Assembly: GCF_000378385.1 (NCBI RefSeq)
Contig: NZ_KB899675.1
Location: 40,232-85,930 of the forward strand
Source: Paenibacillus daejeonensis DSM 15491
GTDB taxonomy: Bacteria > Bacillota > Bacilli > Paenibacillales > Paenibacillaceae
DNA length: 45,699 nucleotides
Direction of reading: 5' to 3'
Shown here: piece by piece, positions 1 to 8,155 of the stretch
How the letters are laid out: the number at the start of each line of letters is the position of its first letter
How positions within the stretch are numbered: position 1 is the stretch's first letter
Program-made: the position numbers and the translations under genes
The notes under the pieces: generated by a model
What the model was told of the DNA's origin: nothing
Databases searched by the model: none
What the model saw: only the letters and a program-made list of their open reading frames with translations

Positions 1-1
1 C

Positions 2-1918
2 GCCCGCTTGACGCTCGAAGCGGCCACGGCGAGCTTCCGTCTCGCCGTCATCGGCCTGGTGCTGACGGCTCCAAATGAGGGGCTGTACGGCACAGGTAGC
101 ACGCTTGAAATCATCTTGACTTACCGCGAGGCCGTCACGGTCTCCGGTGTGCCGTATCTCGGTATCACGCTGGGCAGTGGTCCTGATGCCGAGACCGTTC
201 ACGCCGTCTATAGCGGCACCGCAGGAGAGAACGGAACAGCGCTGCGGTTCACGTACGAGGTGCCGGCTGGGCTGAGCGCTCTGGACGGTATCGTACTCGA
301 TGCGCAGCTGTCCCTTCCGGACGGCGCGGCGATCCTTTACAGTGGCTCCAGCGAGTCGGCTGTAACGTCATTTGCCATCCCGGACACGAGCCGGGTTCGC
401 ATCGCATCTGTCTTGCCGGCAATTGAGCTTGCCGCCGGCAGTGGTGCCGGGACCACTGCCGAGATTGCGGTAACGGCCAGTGCACACGGAAGCGCAGCGG
501 GCAATACACTCACTCACCTGAGATGGCTGGTCGGCAGCCGCACGGTGGTAGACTTTGATGGCGGCACCAGCGGCGCCGATCTATTGGCAGAGCGAACCTT
601 CACGGTGAGAGAGAACCGTTCGTATACGGTTTATGCCAAAGACGCTGCAGGCAACGAAGCGGTCGGTTTGATTACAATCAACAGTATCGTTACACCCGTC
701 TATCCGTTCCCAGTTGATCAGCCGCCGGTGAAGACGGATGACGAACCTGGCGGGACTGAGGAGCGGCTGTACACGCTGCAGCTCGCCACAGGTGCCGAGA
801 GGCTGGAGGTCGAGTGGACGGCGCAGGACTTGACGGCCTTGCTCCGCGAACTGGACGGTCGTGCCCTTGCATCCGAGCCGGATGGGGTGTGGACTCTGAC
901 CCTGCCCAAGGTGACTGCCTCTGCACTTAACCCGGACAGCATGCTGCATGTGCGAACGGGTCTGGGTGATTATCTCCTGCCCGCGGCCCTGCTGCAGGAG
1001 CTCGATGATCAGTCTTATAGCGAGGTTCGGATCGCGCTATCCGAGGGCTCCATATCGGAGCGCCGAGGGCTGCAAGCTGCAGCAGCAGCTCTCGGTGCGG
1101 AAATACAAGGTCAGCCTCTTCACTTGAAGGTCAGTGCAGTGATTGCGGGGGCCGAGCGGGTACAGGCGGAGTTCGACCCTGCCTTGACCCTCATGATGCC
1201 GCGGCCTGCAGGGCCGGGGCACAACCAATCTTTTGTTGCGCGCTATGATTCTGTGCAAGGAAGTTTCGCCTATGTCCCCACTTCCGCTTCCTCGGGCGAG
1301 CAGGATTGGACATGGCGCGCACGCTCAGGCGGTCTCTATGTGATCCTGACATACGACAGACAATTCCTTGACATGGAAGGCTCTTGGGCGGCAGAGGCCG
1401 TACACCAACTCGCTTCGCGCCTGATTGTGCAAGGTGTAGACCATGAGAATTTCGCACCCAAGGCGCCGGTTACCCGTGCCGAGCTGACAGCAATGGTTGT
1501 GCGCGCGCTCGGCTTATCGACGGATGCGGCCGGTCAAACCGAATTTGATGATGTCGATCGTGGCAGCTGGTATGCAGCCAGCCTGGCTGTAGCTGTCCGC
1601 GAAGGGCTTGTACAGGGCGATGCCCAGGGTGGATTCCGTCCCGACGCCTCGATTTCCCGCCAGGAGGCCGCCGCCCTGTTGCTGCGTGCGCTCCAATGGG
1701 TCGGTCCTGTACCGGCTGCAGGCTCGGAGCAAGCACTGCATGGCTTCACGGATTCGGATCGTATCGCCCCGTGGGCGCGTACGATTCTCGCTGATGCTGT
1801 GAGCAGCGGCCTCTTGCAGGGAGATCCGGAGGGTCGTCTGAAGCCGCAGGCGAGCATTTCGCGTGCAGAGGCGGCTGTCATGCTCGTTCGATTATTGGAG
1901 AAGACAACGTCGTTTTAA
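2..1918 (+). CDS. SLH-domain surface protein, 3' part (5' end outside window)
   Basis: The frame is open to the left edge, so this is the C-terminal part of a larger protein. The visible N-terminal part is beta-rich, with two Ig-like stretches (roughly residues 10-135 and 135-225 counted from base 8). The second ends in YTVYAKDAAGNEAVG, typical of bacterial Ig-like repeats. A Pro/Asp linker and a beta-rich region follow. Three SLH modules close the protein at about residues 454-503, 513-563 and 578-630, each with the usual F.P...ITR.E-type core (APVTRAEL, ASISRQEA, ASISRAEA). SLH triplets bind pyruvylated secondary cell-wall polymer, so it is probably exported and held on the wall; the signal peptide would lie outside the window. 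What its Ig-like part binds cannot be told. The family assignment of the SLH part is secure. Confidence 0.93.
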   Translation, partial: ARLTLEAATASFRLAVIGLVLTAPNEGLYGTGSTLEIILTYREAVTVSGVPYLGITLGSGPDAETVHAVYSGTAGENGTALRFTYEVPAGLSALDGIVLDAQLSLPDGAAILYSGSSESAVTSFAIPDTSRVRIASVLPAIELAAGSGAGTTAEIAVTASAHGSAAGNTLTHLRWLVGSRTVVDFDGGTSGADLLAERTFTVRENRSYTVYAKDAAGNEAVGLITINSIVTPVYPFPVDQPPVKTDDEPGGTEERLYTLQLATGAERLEVEWTAQDLTALLRELDGRALASEPDGVWTLTLPKVTASALNPDSMLHVRTGLGDYLLPAALLQELDDQSYSEVRIALSEGSISERRGLQAAAAALGAEIQGQPLHLKVSAVIAGAERVQAEFDPALTLMMPRPAGPGHNQSFVARYDSVQGSFAYVPTSASSGEQDWTWRARSGGLYVILTYDRQFLDMEGSWAAEAVHQLASRLIVQGVDHENFAPKAPVTRAELTAMVVRALGLSTDAAGQTEFDDVDRGSWYAASLAVAVREGLVQGDAQGGFRPDASISRQEAAALLLRALQWVGPVPAAGSEQALHGFTDSDRIAPWARTILADAVSSGLLQGDPEGRLKPQASISRAEAAVMLVRLLEKTTSF

Positions 1919-1927
1919 AAAAATGGG

Positions 1928-1957
1928 TTGCCTCTTTTGTGTAAAATAATGTATGAT
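1928..1957 (+). promoter_or_regulatory. Candidate promoter for the DUF1444-like gene
   Basis: TTGCCT (1928-1933), an 18-bp spacer and TATGAT (1952-1957). Only about 30 bases separate the following terminator from the next start codon, too few for another promoter, so transcription of that gene must start here or further upstream. The boxes are imperfect. Confidence 0.45.
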
Positions 1958-1983
1958 GGCCCTAATAGCTCTGAGGTGAAGCA

Positions 1984-2030
1984 CACCCAAGCAGGACGTC
2001 CCGTGACGTCTTGGCTTGGGTGTTTTTTTT
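1984..2030 (+). terminator. Intrinsic terminator in the gap between SLH gene and DUF1444-like gene
   Basis: CACCCAAGC (1984-1992) pairs with GCTTGGGTG (2014-2022), with an inner GACGTC/GACGTC stem around a CCGT loop, followed by eight T (2023-2030). It can end the SLH transcript. Because it lies between the only visible promoter and the next gene, it may also act as a leader attenuator. GGTG at 1975-1978 could pair with the first CACC of the left arm as a weak alternative hairpin. Confidence 0.85.
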
Positions 2031-2060
2031 GTCTACAGGGACACATGGGGAGGTTAGGAT

Positions 2061-2906
2061 ATGAATACAGTCAGGGTCTACGAGAAGCCAGAGCAGTTCG
2101 CCGAAATGATGCAGGGGCAGTTAAGAGAAGCGACGGGGATGCGTGTGCAGCCTAAGGGAGACAACCCGTTACTTTTGGAAGTGTGGCCGGACACGAACCG
2201 GCCGGAGGAGAAGGTAGAGATCAGTCTGCATGAGACGTACGGCATCTATCAGAATACAGGGGACCTGAACATGGCGGTTGACTATCTGAACGGGATGGTA
2301 CGGTCGACGCTGTATGTGCAGCAGCATGAGGAGAAGCTGATGACGATCAGCGCGCGATATCTCTATCCGGCAGTCCGGGACGAGCGGTATGTAGTGGATA
2401 ACGAGGATATGGGGTTCGTTTCGGAGCCGTTCCTGCCGGGGCTGCGGATGGTCTTTCTGGATATTAAGGACGATGTCGTGAAGGTCGTGAACCAGAACAT
2501 GCTAGAGCGTAACCCCCGGTTCACGGAGGAGAAGGTCAAGCGGATTGCCAAGAATAATCTGCGGGCAGAGGGCTGGCAAGAGCCCAAGCTGGAGCTGCCC
2601 AGTCCAACGCGCAAATCCTGCATCATTGATGTCTATCAGGACTATCCGTATCCGGTTGAAGCCCAATTCTTCACACCAGAGCTCAGCGGCAAGCACATGC
2701 CAGAGTCCTATGCCATTGCCTTCACGAACCGGCGTATTGTGCTGACCTTGCGTTCCAGCGAACCCATGGATACGCCAGAGCGGGTCCGCGAGCTGGTACA
2801 CCGCTCCAAATTCAAGGAAGTCGTGCAGCGGAGCTGCCGTGTGATGCCGGGGCCGGTGTCGGAGCAGATCTATTGGGTACATAAGGGAAGCCCGTTGCTC
2901 TTGTAG
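2061..2906 (+). CDS. DUF1444-like protein (YtpQ-type), 281 aa
   Basis: A soluble protein of 281 residues with no signal peptide or membrane segment. The start is fixed by GGGGAGG seven bases before ATG. The central stretch, a Tyr-Pro-x-Val/Ile pair (YLYPAVRDERYV), then LPGLRMVFLDI, then a helix with the conserved pattern of an NL pair (KNNLRAEGW), resembles the layout of the DUF1444 family, represented in Bacillus by YtpQ. No biochemical role is known for that family and none is suggested by the neighbours, which are the SLH gene upstream and a convergent broken gene downstream. I assign the family from remembered motif order, not from an alignment, so it could be a related but distinct domain. 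Confidence 0.6.
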   Translation: MNTVRVYEKPEQFAEMMQGQLREATGMRVQPKGDNPLLLEVWPDTNRPEEKVEISLHETYGIYQNTGDLNMAVDYLNGMVRSTLYVQQHEEKLMTISARYLYPAVRDERYVVDNEDMGFVSEPFLPGLRMVFLDIKDDVVKVVNQNMLERNPRFTEEKVKRIAKNNLRAEGWQEPKLELPSPTRKSCIIDVYQDYPYPVEAQFFTPELSGKHMPESYAIAFTNRRIVLTLRSSEPMDTPERVRELVHRSKFKEVVQRSCRVMPGPVSEQIYWVHKGSPLLL

Positions 2907-2925
2907 GACTGCTGTGAGAGGCTGA

Positions 2926-3564
2926 CTACTCCTCAGGCCCGTTCTCATCCCCTAGTTTCACCCGGATATAGTCCGTTCCCTGGACTCGGTACCCGTCCCT
3001 GATTTCGGAGCCGACCGCAACGGTAAAGGCAAGCGGTTGCTCCGGGACCACGTCAGGATGCGAAAGGTCCACCAGGACTGTCCCGCGGCCGCCTCCTTGC
3101 GGGGACACCTCTTCACCCGGTAACCAACCGATCTTCAGGTCCGTGGCCCACGGCGCATCCTCGCCAGCGGTCGTCCATATAGAAACTCCGCTGCCGGGTT
3201 CCAGCTCCGAATGGCCGTAAGGATAGCTGCTGCTGACCTCGTCGATCTGCCACCCATGCGGGAAGCTGAAGTGCACGCCGCCCCAGTCTAGCGGATCTAT
3301 CGTGAAGGAGGCGACGATGCGGGTCCGGGCGGGGGCATCCCCTTAGAACACAGTGCCCTCGACGGCTGTGGTCAGATCGGTGGAGTCGGATGCCACCTCG
3401 AACTGCTGGACGAGTGTGATTCCATCATTAACCTGCACATGCTCATCGATAGGGGGGCTCCTGAACGGGTACAGCAGGAGTACGACCAACAGGATCGCAG
3501 CAACGGTGACGGACACGATAGTTACTCTCGTCTTCGCCAACGGATTGTCCTCAGTTCGCGTCAT
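2926..3564 (-). pseudogene. Membrane-anchored protein gene interrupted by an in-frame TAA
   Basis: The reading frame starts at ATG 3564 (GGAGG seven bases upstream). It encodes a short cytoplasmic head, one membrane segment (about residues 12-33, rich in Val/Leu/Ile) and an outward-facing tail. TAA at 3343-3345 interrupts it after residue 73. The same frame continues without any shift to TAG at 2926, reading DAPARTRIVASFTIDPLDWG immediately after the stop, which is clearly protein-like. Without the TAA the product would be about 211 residues with a beta-rich extracytoplasmic domain I do not recognise. It lies 57 bases behind the YesN-type regulator on the same strand and was probably the last gene of that operon. 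A nonsense mutation is most likely; a sequencing error or readthrough is possible. Confidence 0.7.
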
Positions 3565-3621
3565 GAAGTTCGCCTCCTTGTATGCACGATCCCGTACATG
3601 GCCGCATTCCCGGACCCAGAA

Positions 3622-4425
3622 TCATGAGGAGGTCGAATGCTGGGCTCGGAACTCTGAGGGGGTCATGCCGGTATATTTCTGGAACACTTTGGTGAAGTAG
3701 CGGCGCTCTTGATATCCAACATGGGCGCCGATGCGGGCAATGGACACCTCACTGGAGAGCAGCAGGGACTTGGCCGCATCCATTCGCTGCCGGGTGACAT
3801 ACTCCACGAAGGTCTCGTGGAAGTGATTCTTGAACAATAGACAGAAGTAACTCGCGCTGATACCGAGGTGGGCTGCGGTCTCCTCAATGCCGAAATCGCT
3901 GCCCAGCTGACGCCGGATATAGGATTCGGCTGCCTGCATGAGTCGCTCGGGCGACCGCTTGGCCAGGCCGAGCGGTTCTTCCGGCGTCTGTGGCAGCTCC
4001 TGCAGAGGCTGTACTTCAGCGATCTGTCGCTTACGGATTTCTCCGGCCAGACGGTCGATGATGTGCGCCAGCTCCTCATAGTCAATCGGCTTGCTGATAT
4101 AGTCCTTAACCCCATAACGCAAGGCGCTGCGGGCGTATTCGAACTCATTGAACCCTGTCAGCAGGAGGACTTCGCAGTCATGGCCTCGCTCCCGGATCTG
4201 TCGGAGCATCTCCAGGCCATCCATCAAGGGCATCCGGATATCGCTGAGGATCAGGTGCGGCCGGCTCGCCTCTACAGCGGCCAGTGCTTCGGCACCGTTG
4301 CGCGCCAGCTGGACGATCTCGATGTTCATCGCTTCCCATGGCAGCACCTGGAACAGGTTGTTCAGAATCGGCTGTTCGTCGTCGACGAGCAAACCTCTAA
4401 GTCTCGACTGACGCAAGCTTCTCAC
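3622..4425 (-). CDS. YesN-type response regulator (REC + AraC HTH)
   Basis: Partner regulator of the adjacent YesM-type kinase. The N-terminal receiver domain carries the acidic pair VDDE and phosphoacceptor Asp62 in SDIRMPLMDG. The C-terminal 100 residues are a double helix-turn-helix of the AraC type (GIEETAAHLGISASYF and IARIGAHVGYQERRYFTKVF). At 267 residues it is shorter than usual YesN proteins (350-540), because the linker between the domains is short. Several starts are possible: GTG 4425 lies very close behind AGGAGG, TTG 4416 lies 12 bases behind it, and GTG 4449 extends the frame further. All overlap or touch the end of the kinase gene, so the two are translationally coupled. It probably activates the upstream ABC importer genes. 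Confidence 0.9.
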   Translation of the reverse strand: MRSLRQSRLRGLLVDDEQPILNNLFQVLPWEAMNIEIVQLARNGAEALAAVEASRPHLILSDIRMPLMDGLEMLRQIRERGHDCEVLLLTGFNEFEYARSALRYGVKDYISKPIDYEELAHIIDRLAGEIRKRQIAEVQPLQELPQTPEEPLGLAKRSPERLMQAAESYIRRQLGSDFGIEETAAHLGISASYFCLLFKNHFHETFVEYVTRQRMDAAKSLLLSSEVSIARIGAHVGYQERRYFTKVFQKYTGMTPSEFRAQHSTSS

Positions 4426-6238
4426 CCGCCTCCTGTAGTGGAATGACACAACGTATCATCGTTCCCTGACCCGGCGCTGAGCAGACGAACAGGCCGTAGC
4501 GGCTGCCGTACTGATAGCGGAGTCGGTCCGCCACGCTTCGAAGTCCAAGCCCGCGGCGCTCGGGATGAGCGGAAGACTCCGCATCTGTAGCTTCGTCACT
4601 GGTCGGGGCATAATGCAGCGCCTGCAGCTGCTGCGCCGTCATGCCGTTTCCGTCGTCGTTCACGGTCAGGAGGAGCCGCCCTCCTTCGGCCCGGGCAGTG
4701 ACCGTCAGTCTGCCCTGGTGAGCGATTCCATCGAAGCCGTGCTGCAGACTGTTTTCTACAAGCGGCTGCAGTGTCAGCTTCAGCACTTTGACGGGCAGCA
4801 GGTCATCCGGTATATCAATCGTGTAGTCGAACAGGTCCCCGAATCTGAACTTCTGGATATCGAGGTAACTGCGCAAATGCTCGATCTCCAACTGCAGGGG
4901 GATCTCGTCTGCGTCCTGGATGCTGATTCGCAGGATGCGAGCCAGCCGCAGCACCATCTGGCTTACCTTGCGGCCTTCATTCTGCACAGCCAGCACATTG
5001 ATCGACTCCAGTGTGTTGAACAGAAAATGCGGTTTGATCTGCGCCTGCAGCAACCGCAGCTCAGCGGCGGCCTTCTGCTGCTGTTCGCGCTTCACCTGGT
5101 CGAAGAGCGCGTGGATTTTGTTCATCTGGTTGTTGAATCCCTCTTCGAGCAGCCGCAGCTCGCCGCTGCCGTTTTCCTCTACCCGCACGCCGAGCTCGCC
5201 GTCTTCGACTTTGCGCATGAACCGGACAATCTTGCCGATCGTTCCCGTAATCCGGTTCATGAAGACGAGGCTGAACACCATCGCCGCGAGTAGACAGAGG
5301 AAGACGATGGCCATGAACCATCGGGCAAAAGTGACAATTTCGCTGGACAGATAGCTCCAAGAGATAACCGATACGAGTCGCCAGGGAGTGTCTGGCATCG
5401 GGTAGATGGAGATCAGGCTCTCCTGGCCATCGAACGTTTCTTTGAAGCTCTGATAGGTTGGCGCCCACGCAACGGGAGGATCGATGAACTGCAGGATGTC
5501 CCGTCCGTTCAGCCGCCCTTCATCGTCATAGAGAATCATGCCCTTGTCGTTCACCAGCATATAGCGCGTGGTTTGCATGTTGCTGCCCAGCTTCAGATTT
5601 TTGAAAATATCTTCAAATTCCCAGTTCTTGATCTGCACGAACAGGATGCCGATCCGCTCCAGCTTGCTGAGCTCCTTGATCAGCCGAATCTGGGTGAAGA
5701 CATGGCCAGATCCGGTCAACTCGGGGTACTCGTACGGAGCGATCCAGATGGGCATGCCGTTGCGCTGCATCACTTGCTGGTACAACGGATGTGCCATGAA
5801 CTGCTCATAAGGCAGCGTCTCGAAGTTCTCCTTGTTGAAGATCGTGATGACCCGCGATTGCGTCGGCTGCTCCCCGGTGAACTGATACAGAAAGGCAAAA
5901 TCGATCGAAGGATGGCTGTACAGCAGAGAGCGAAAATGACGCTGATTGGCGTTAAGCGTCAGCTGATCGGCATCGGTCAGATTATGGACATCCGGCTCAC
6001 TGGAGGACAGGGAGCCCTGGAAGACGCCTCGGGCAATGCCGGTGTCCGTCACGCTGTCGATGTTGTCGAACACATTCGTGATGCTGTAGCTGATCGCTTT
6101 GAGCGCATATTCAGCCTGCTGGCTGTGCTTGGTCTCGATCGAGCGAAAGGTGACCAGGAAGATGATGACGCCCAGTATGCACAATGGAACAATGACGAGT
6201 GCCATAAATGCGGTTAACAGCTTCAGACGCAGGTTCAT
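4397..6238 (-). CDS. YesM-type sensor histidine kinase
   Basis: A membrane sensor of 613 residues. TM1 is at about 6-29, followed by an extracytoplasmic sensing region of about 270 residues, TM2 at about 302-325, HAMP, a His-kinase domain with phospho-His404 in QIKPHFLFNTLES, and a HATPase with PLVENSLQHGF, DDGNGM and GLGLRSVADRL. This is the layout of kinases that monitor extracellular carbohydrate with a binding-protein importer. The start at 6238 is preferred over upstream in-frame codons because the membrane segment follows at once (NLRLKLLTAFMALVIV) and GGGAG precedes it. The gene lies in the operon between the permease genes and the regulator gene. The ligand cannot be read from sequence. 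Confidence 0.93.
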   Translation of the reverse strand: MNLRLKLLTAFMALVIVPLCILGVIIFLVTFRSIETKHSQQAEYALKAISYSITNVFDNIDSVTDTGIARGVFQGSLSSSEPDVHNLTDADQLTLNANQRHFRSLLYSHPSIDFAFLYQFTGEQPTQSRVITIFNKENFETLPYEQFMAHPLYQQVMQRNGMPIWIAPYEYPELTGSGHVFTQIRLIKELSKLERIGILFVQIKNWEFEDIFKNLKLGSNMQTTRYMLVNDKGMILYDDEGRLNGRDILQFIDPPVAWAPTYQSFKETFDGQESLISIYPMPDTPWRLVSVISWSYLSSEIVTFARWFMAIVFLCLLAAMVFSLVFMNRITGTIGKIVRFMRKVEDGELGVRVEENGSGELRLLEEGFNNQMNKIHALFDQVKREQQQKAAAELRLLQAQIKPHFLFNTLESINVLAVQNEGRKVSQMVLRLARILRISIQDADEIPLQLEIEHLRSYLDIQKFRFGDLFDYTIDIPDDLLPVKVLKLTLQPLVENSLQHGFDGIAHQGRLTVTARAEGGRLLLTVNDDGNGMTAQQLQALHYAPTSDEATDAESSAHPERRGLGLRSVADRLRYQYGSRYGLFVCSAPGQGTMIRCVIPLQEAGEKLASVET

Positions 6239-6291
6239 CACATTCGCTCCCGGAAGATTTGCGTGTAGTATACGGTAATTTTTATGCTCTT

Positions 6292-6350
6292 GGGGCCCCC
6301 GCAAAGTATCAGAGTACGCTTTGAAGCCAAGCTTCACTTTATGGGGATAT
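6292..6350 (+). repeat. Interspersed structured repeat, copy A
   Basis: GGGGCCCCCGCAAAG at the left and TGGGGATAT at the right flank a core with GCTTTGAAG. The ends can pair (CCCCGCAAAGT with ACTTTATGGGG). A second copy lies at 10404-10464 with the same end blocks, similar length and a related core. Copy A is in the 114-base gap between the permease and kinase genes of the minus-strand operon, so it is transcribed as its reverse complement there, where the GC-rich stem could act as an RNA processing or attenuation point. Confidence 0.7.
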
Positions 6351-6352
6351 AG

Positions 6353-7180
6353 TTAGCCTTTTACACTGCCGGCTGTTACCCCTTCAATAATCTTCTCCTG
6401 CAGGATGGCGTAGATGATCATCACCGGCAGCACGCTGAACACGATGCCAGCGGACATCTGCGCGTAATTGGTGTTGTACGCATCCCGGAAGCCAACCATG
6501 CCTACCGGCAGCGTCTTTAGCGCATCATTGGACAGAAAGTAATTGGCGAGCAAAAACTCATTCCAGTTCCCCAGGAAATTGATGATAAATATGGTTACAA
6601 TGGCTGGTATAGTCAGGGGTAAGATTATCTTAGCAAATAACCCCGCAGGTCTCAATCCATCCATTACGGCGGCTTCTTCAATCTCGCCAGGGATAGACCG
6701 CATGAAAGCAGTCAGGATGATGACTGTAAAGGGAATCGCATTGGCTGTATACGGCACAATGAGCGCCAAATGGGTGTCGAGAATATCCAGCTGGCGCATC
6801 ATACCGTAGATCGGCAGGAGCAGCGCATTGTTGGGAATCAGCATGCCCAGCAGAACCAGTTGGAAGAGCAGGGCGCTCGTGCGGTGGTAGCGCATCCTTG
6901 AGATGGCAAATGCCAGCATCGCCGCGAACAGAATCGACAGGCAGGCGGAGAGGATGCCGATATACAGGCTATTAAAGAAGTACGTGCTGATCTTGGCATT
7001 CACCCACGCGTTGATGTAGTTGTCCCACTGAATCGCGCTTGGCCAGCCGAACGGACTGGCGGCGATCTCCTGATTGCTCGTCTTGACGGATGAGAATAAC
7101 ACGAACAGGAAGGGATACAGGATGACGAGCAGGTAGCCCATCAGAAACACATGGGGGATCGTCTGCTTGACCGTTCTCAT
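6353..7180 (-). CDS. Sugar ABC transporter permease, MalG type
   Basis: An integral membrane permease of 275 residues with six predicted membrane segments. The cytoplasmic EAA loop EEAAVMDGLRPAGLFAKIIL contacts the ATPase. It belongs to the MalG-like branch of carbohydrate uptake (CUT1) importers. Its ATG overlaps the TGA of the preceding permease by four bases (ATGA, 7177-7180), so the two subunits are coupled. No ATPase gene is nearby; such importers usually borrow a shared MsmX/MsmK-type ATPase encoded elsewhere. Confidence 0.94.
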   Translation of the reverse strand: MRTVKQTIPHVFLMGYLLVILYPFLFVLFSSVKTSNQEIAASPFGWPSAIQWDNYINAWVNAKISTYFFNSLYIGILSACLSILFAAMLAFAISRMRYHRTSALLFQLVLLGMLIPNNALLLPIYGMMRQLDILDTHLALIVPYTANAIPFTVIILTAFMRSIPGEIEEAAVMDGLRPAGLFAKIILPLTIPAIVTIFIINFLGNWNEFLLANYFLSNDALKTLPVGMVGFRDAYNTNYAQMSAGIVFSVLPVMIIYAILQEKIIEGVTAGSVKG

Positions 7181-8064
7181 CGGGAATCCATCCTTTCGAC
7201 CCGCCTGGCAACGAGCAATTGGTATGCGGCAGTGATCAAAATGGTGAAGACGAAGATCAGCACGGCAATGGAGTTGCCGAAGCCATGCTTGAAGCTTGTA
7301 ATGGCGTAGCGGATCATATAGGTTGCCATCACATCCGTGGACCCCGCCGGCCCGCCTTTGGTCATGACCAGGACGATATCTGCCGCTTTCATCGCGCCCG
7401 CAATCGATAGCATGATGACGACGGAGATGATCGGCAGGATGAGGGGCAGAGTAATCCGGAGCGCCCGCTGCAGACCGGTGGCACCATCGATGACGGCAGC
7501 TTCCTCCAGCTCAGCGGGGATGGACAGGATGGCGGCCAGCACCATGATAATGTAGAATCCGGTCCACTGCCAGCTATTCGTGATCAGGATCGCCAGCATC
7601 GCCCACTTACGGTCCGACAGCCAATAGACAGGCTCGATGCCGAGCAGGCCCAGCGCTTCATTCATCAGGCCGAAGTCTGGATGATAGATGAAGCCCCACA
7701 GGATGCCGATCACCGCCGTAGACATAATGGAAGGCAGGAAGACGGCCGTTTTGTACAACCCCTTCAGTTTCTTTACCTGCGCGATTAGCAGGGAGAAGAT
7801 GATGATGACAGGTACTTGGATCAGGCAGGAGAACAGGATGAAATACCCGTTGTTCTTCACGGATTGCCAGAAGGCGGCATCGTCTAGCGCGGTCGTATAG
7901 TTGCCGAGTCCGATCCATGCTTTGTCCTGGGAAATGCCGTTCCAGCTCGTGAAGCTGTTATAGACCGCCGTGAACACCGGATAGATGAAAAAGGCCAGAA
8001 ACAACAGGAGTGCGGGCAGCACAAACAGCAGATAGGTCAGGGGGTTGCGCAGCGCTTTGTTCAT
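7177..8064 (-). CDS. Sugar ABC transporter permease, MalF type
   Basis: A permease of 295 residues with six membrane segments and the EAA loop EEAAVIDGATGLQRALRITL. The start at 8064 is chosen because GGAGG stands five bases upstream and a membrane segment follows (LTYLLFVLPALLLFLAFFIY). The longer open frame upstream runs through a hairpin and has no protein character. It forms the membrane channel with the MalG-type partner. Confidence 0.94.
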   Translation of the reverse strand: MNKALRNPLTYLLFVLPALLLFLAFFIYPVFTAVYNSFTSWNGISQDKAWIGLGNYTTALDDAAFWQSVKNNGYFILFSCLIQVPVIIIFSLLIAQVKKLKGLYKTAVFLPSIMSTAVIGILWGFIYHPDFGLMNEALGLLGIEPVYWLSDRKWAMLAILITNSWQWTGFYIIMVLAAILSIPAELEEAAVIDGATGLQRALRITLPLILPIISVVIMLSIAGAMKAADIVLVMTKGGPAGSTDVMATYMIRYAITSFKHGFGNSIAVLIFVFTILITAAYQLLVARRVERMDSR

Positions 8065-8080
8065 GGTAACCTCCGTGAAG

Positions 8081-8120
8081 AAAAAGGGCGCCCCGTGCAG
8101 CACACGGCCTGCGCCCTCTT
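8081..8120 (-). terminator. Intercistronic hairpin between binding-protein and permease genes
   Basis: On the minus strand AGGGCGC pairs with GCGCCCT around an inner CCGTG/CACGG stem, followed by five T. Its place between the binding-protein gene and the permease genes suggests partial termination or 3'-end protection that gives more binding protein than permease. Confidence 0.75.
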
Positions 8121-8155
8121 TGTATAGTTTAGAATTCAGGTGCTTCGGGTCACCG

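Noticed and set aside
1958-2060. Known metabolite riboswitch or T-box in the DUF1444-like leader
   Set aside because: The leader is only about 70 bases before the terminator and shows no T-box sequence or riboswitch core I recognise.
2926-3564. Frameshift or two separate small genes at 2926-3276 and 3343-3564
   Set aside because: The two stretches are in the same frame (starts differ by 288 bases), and the codons between them read as normal protein, so one gene with an in-frame stop fits better. Selenocysteine is excluded because the stop is TAA.
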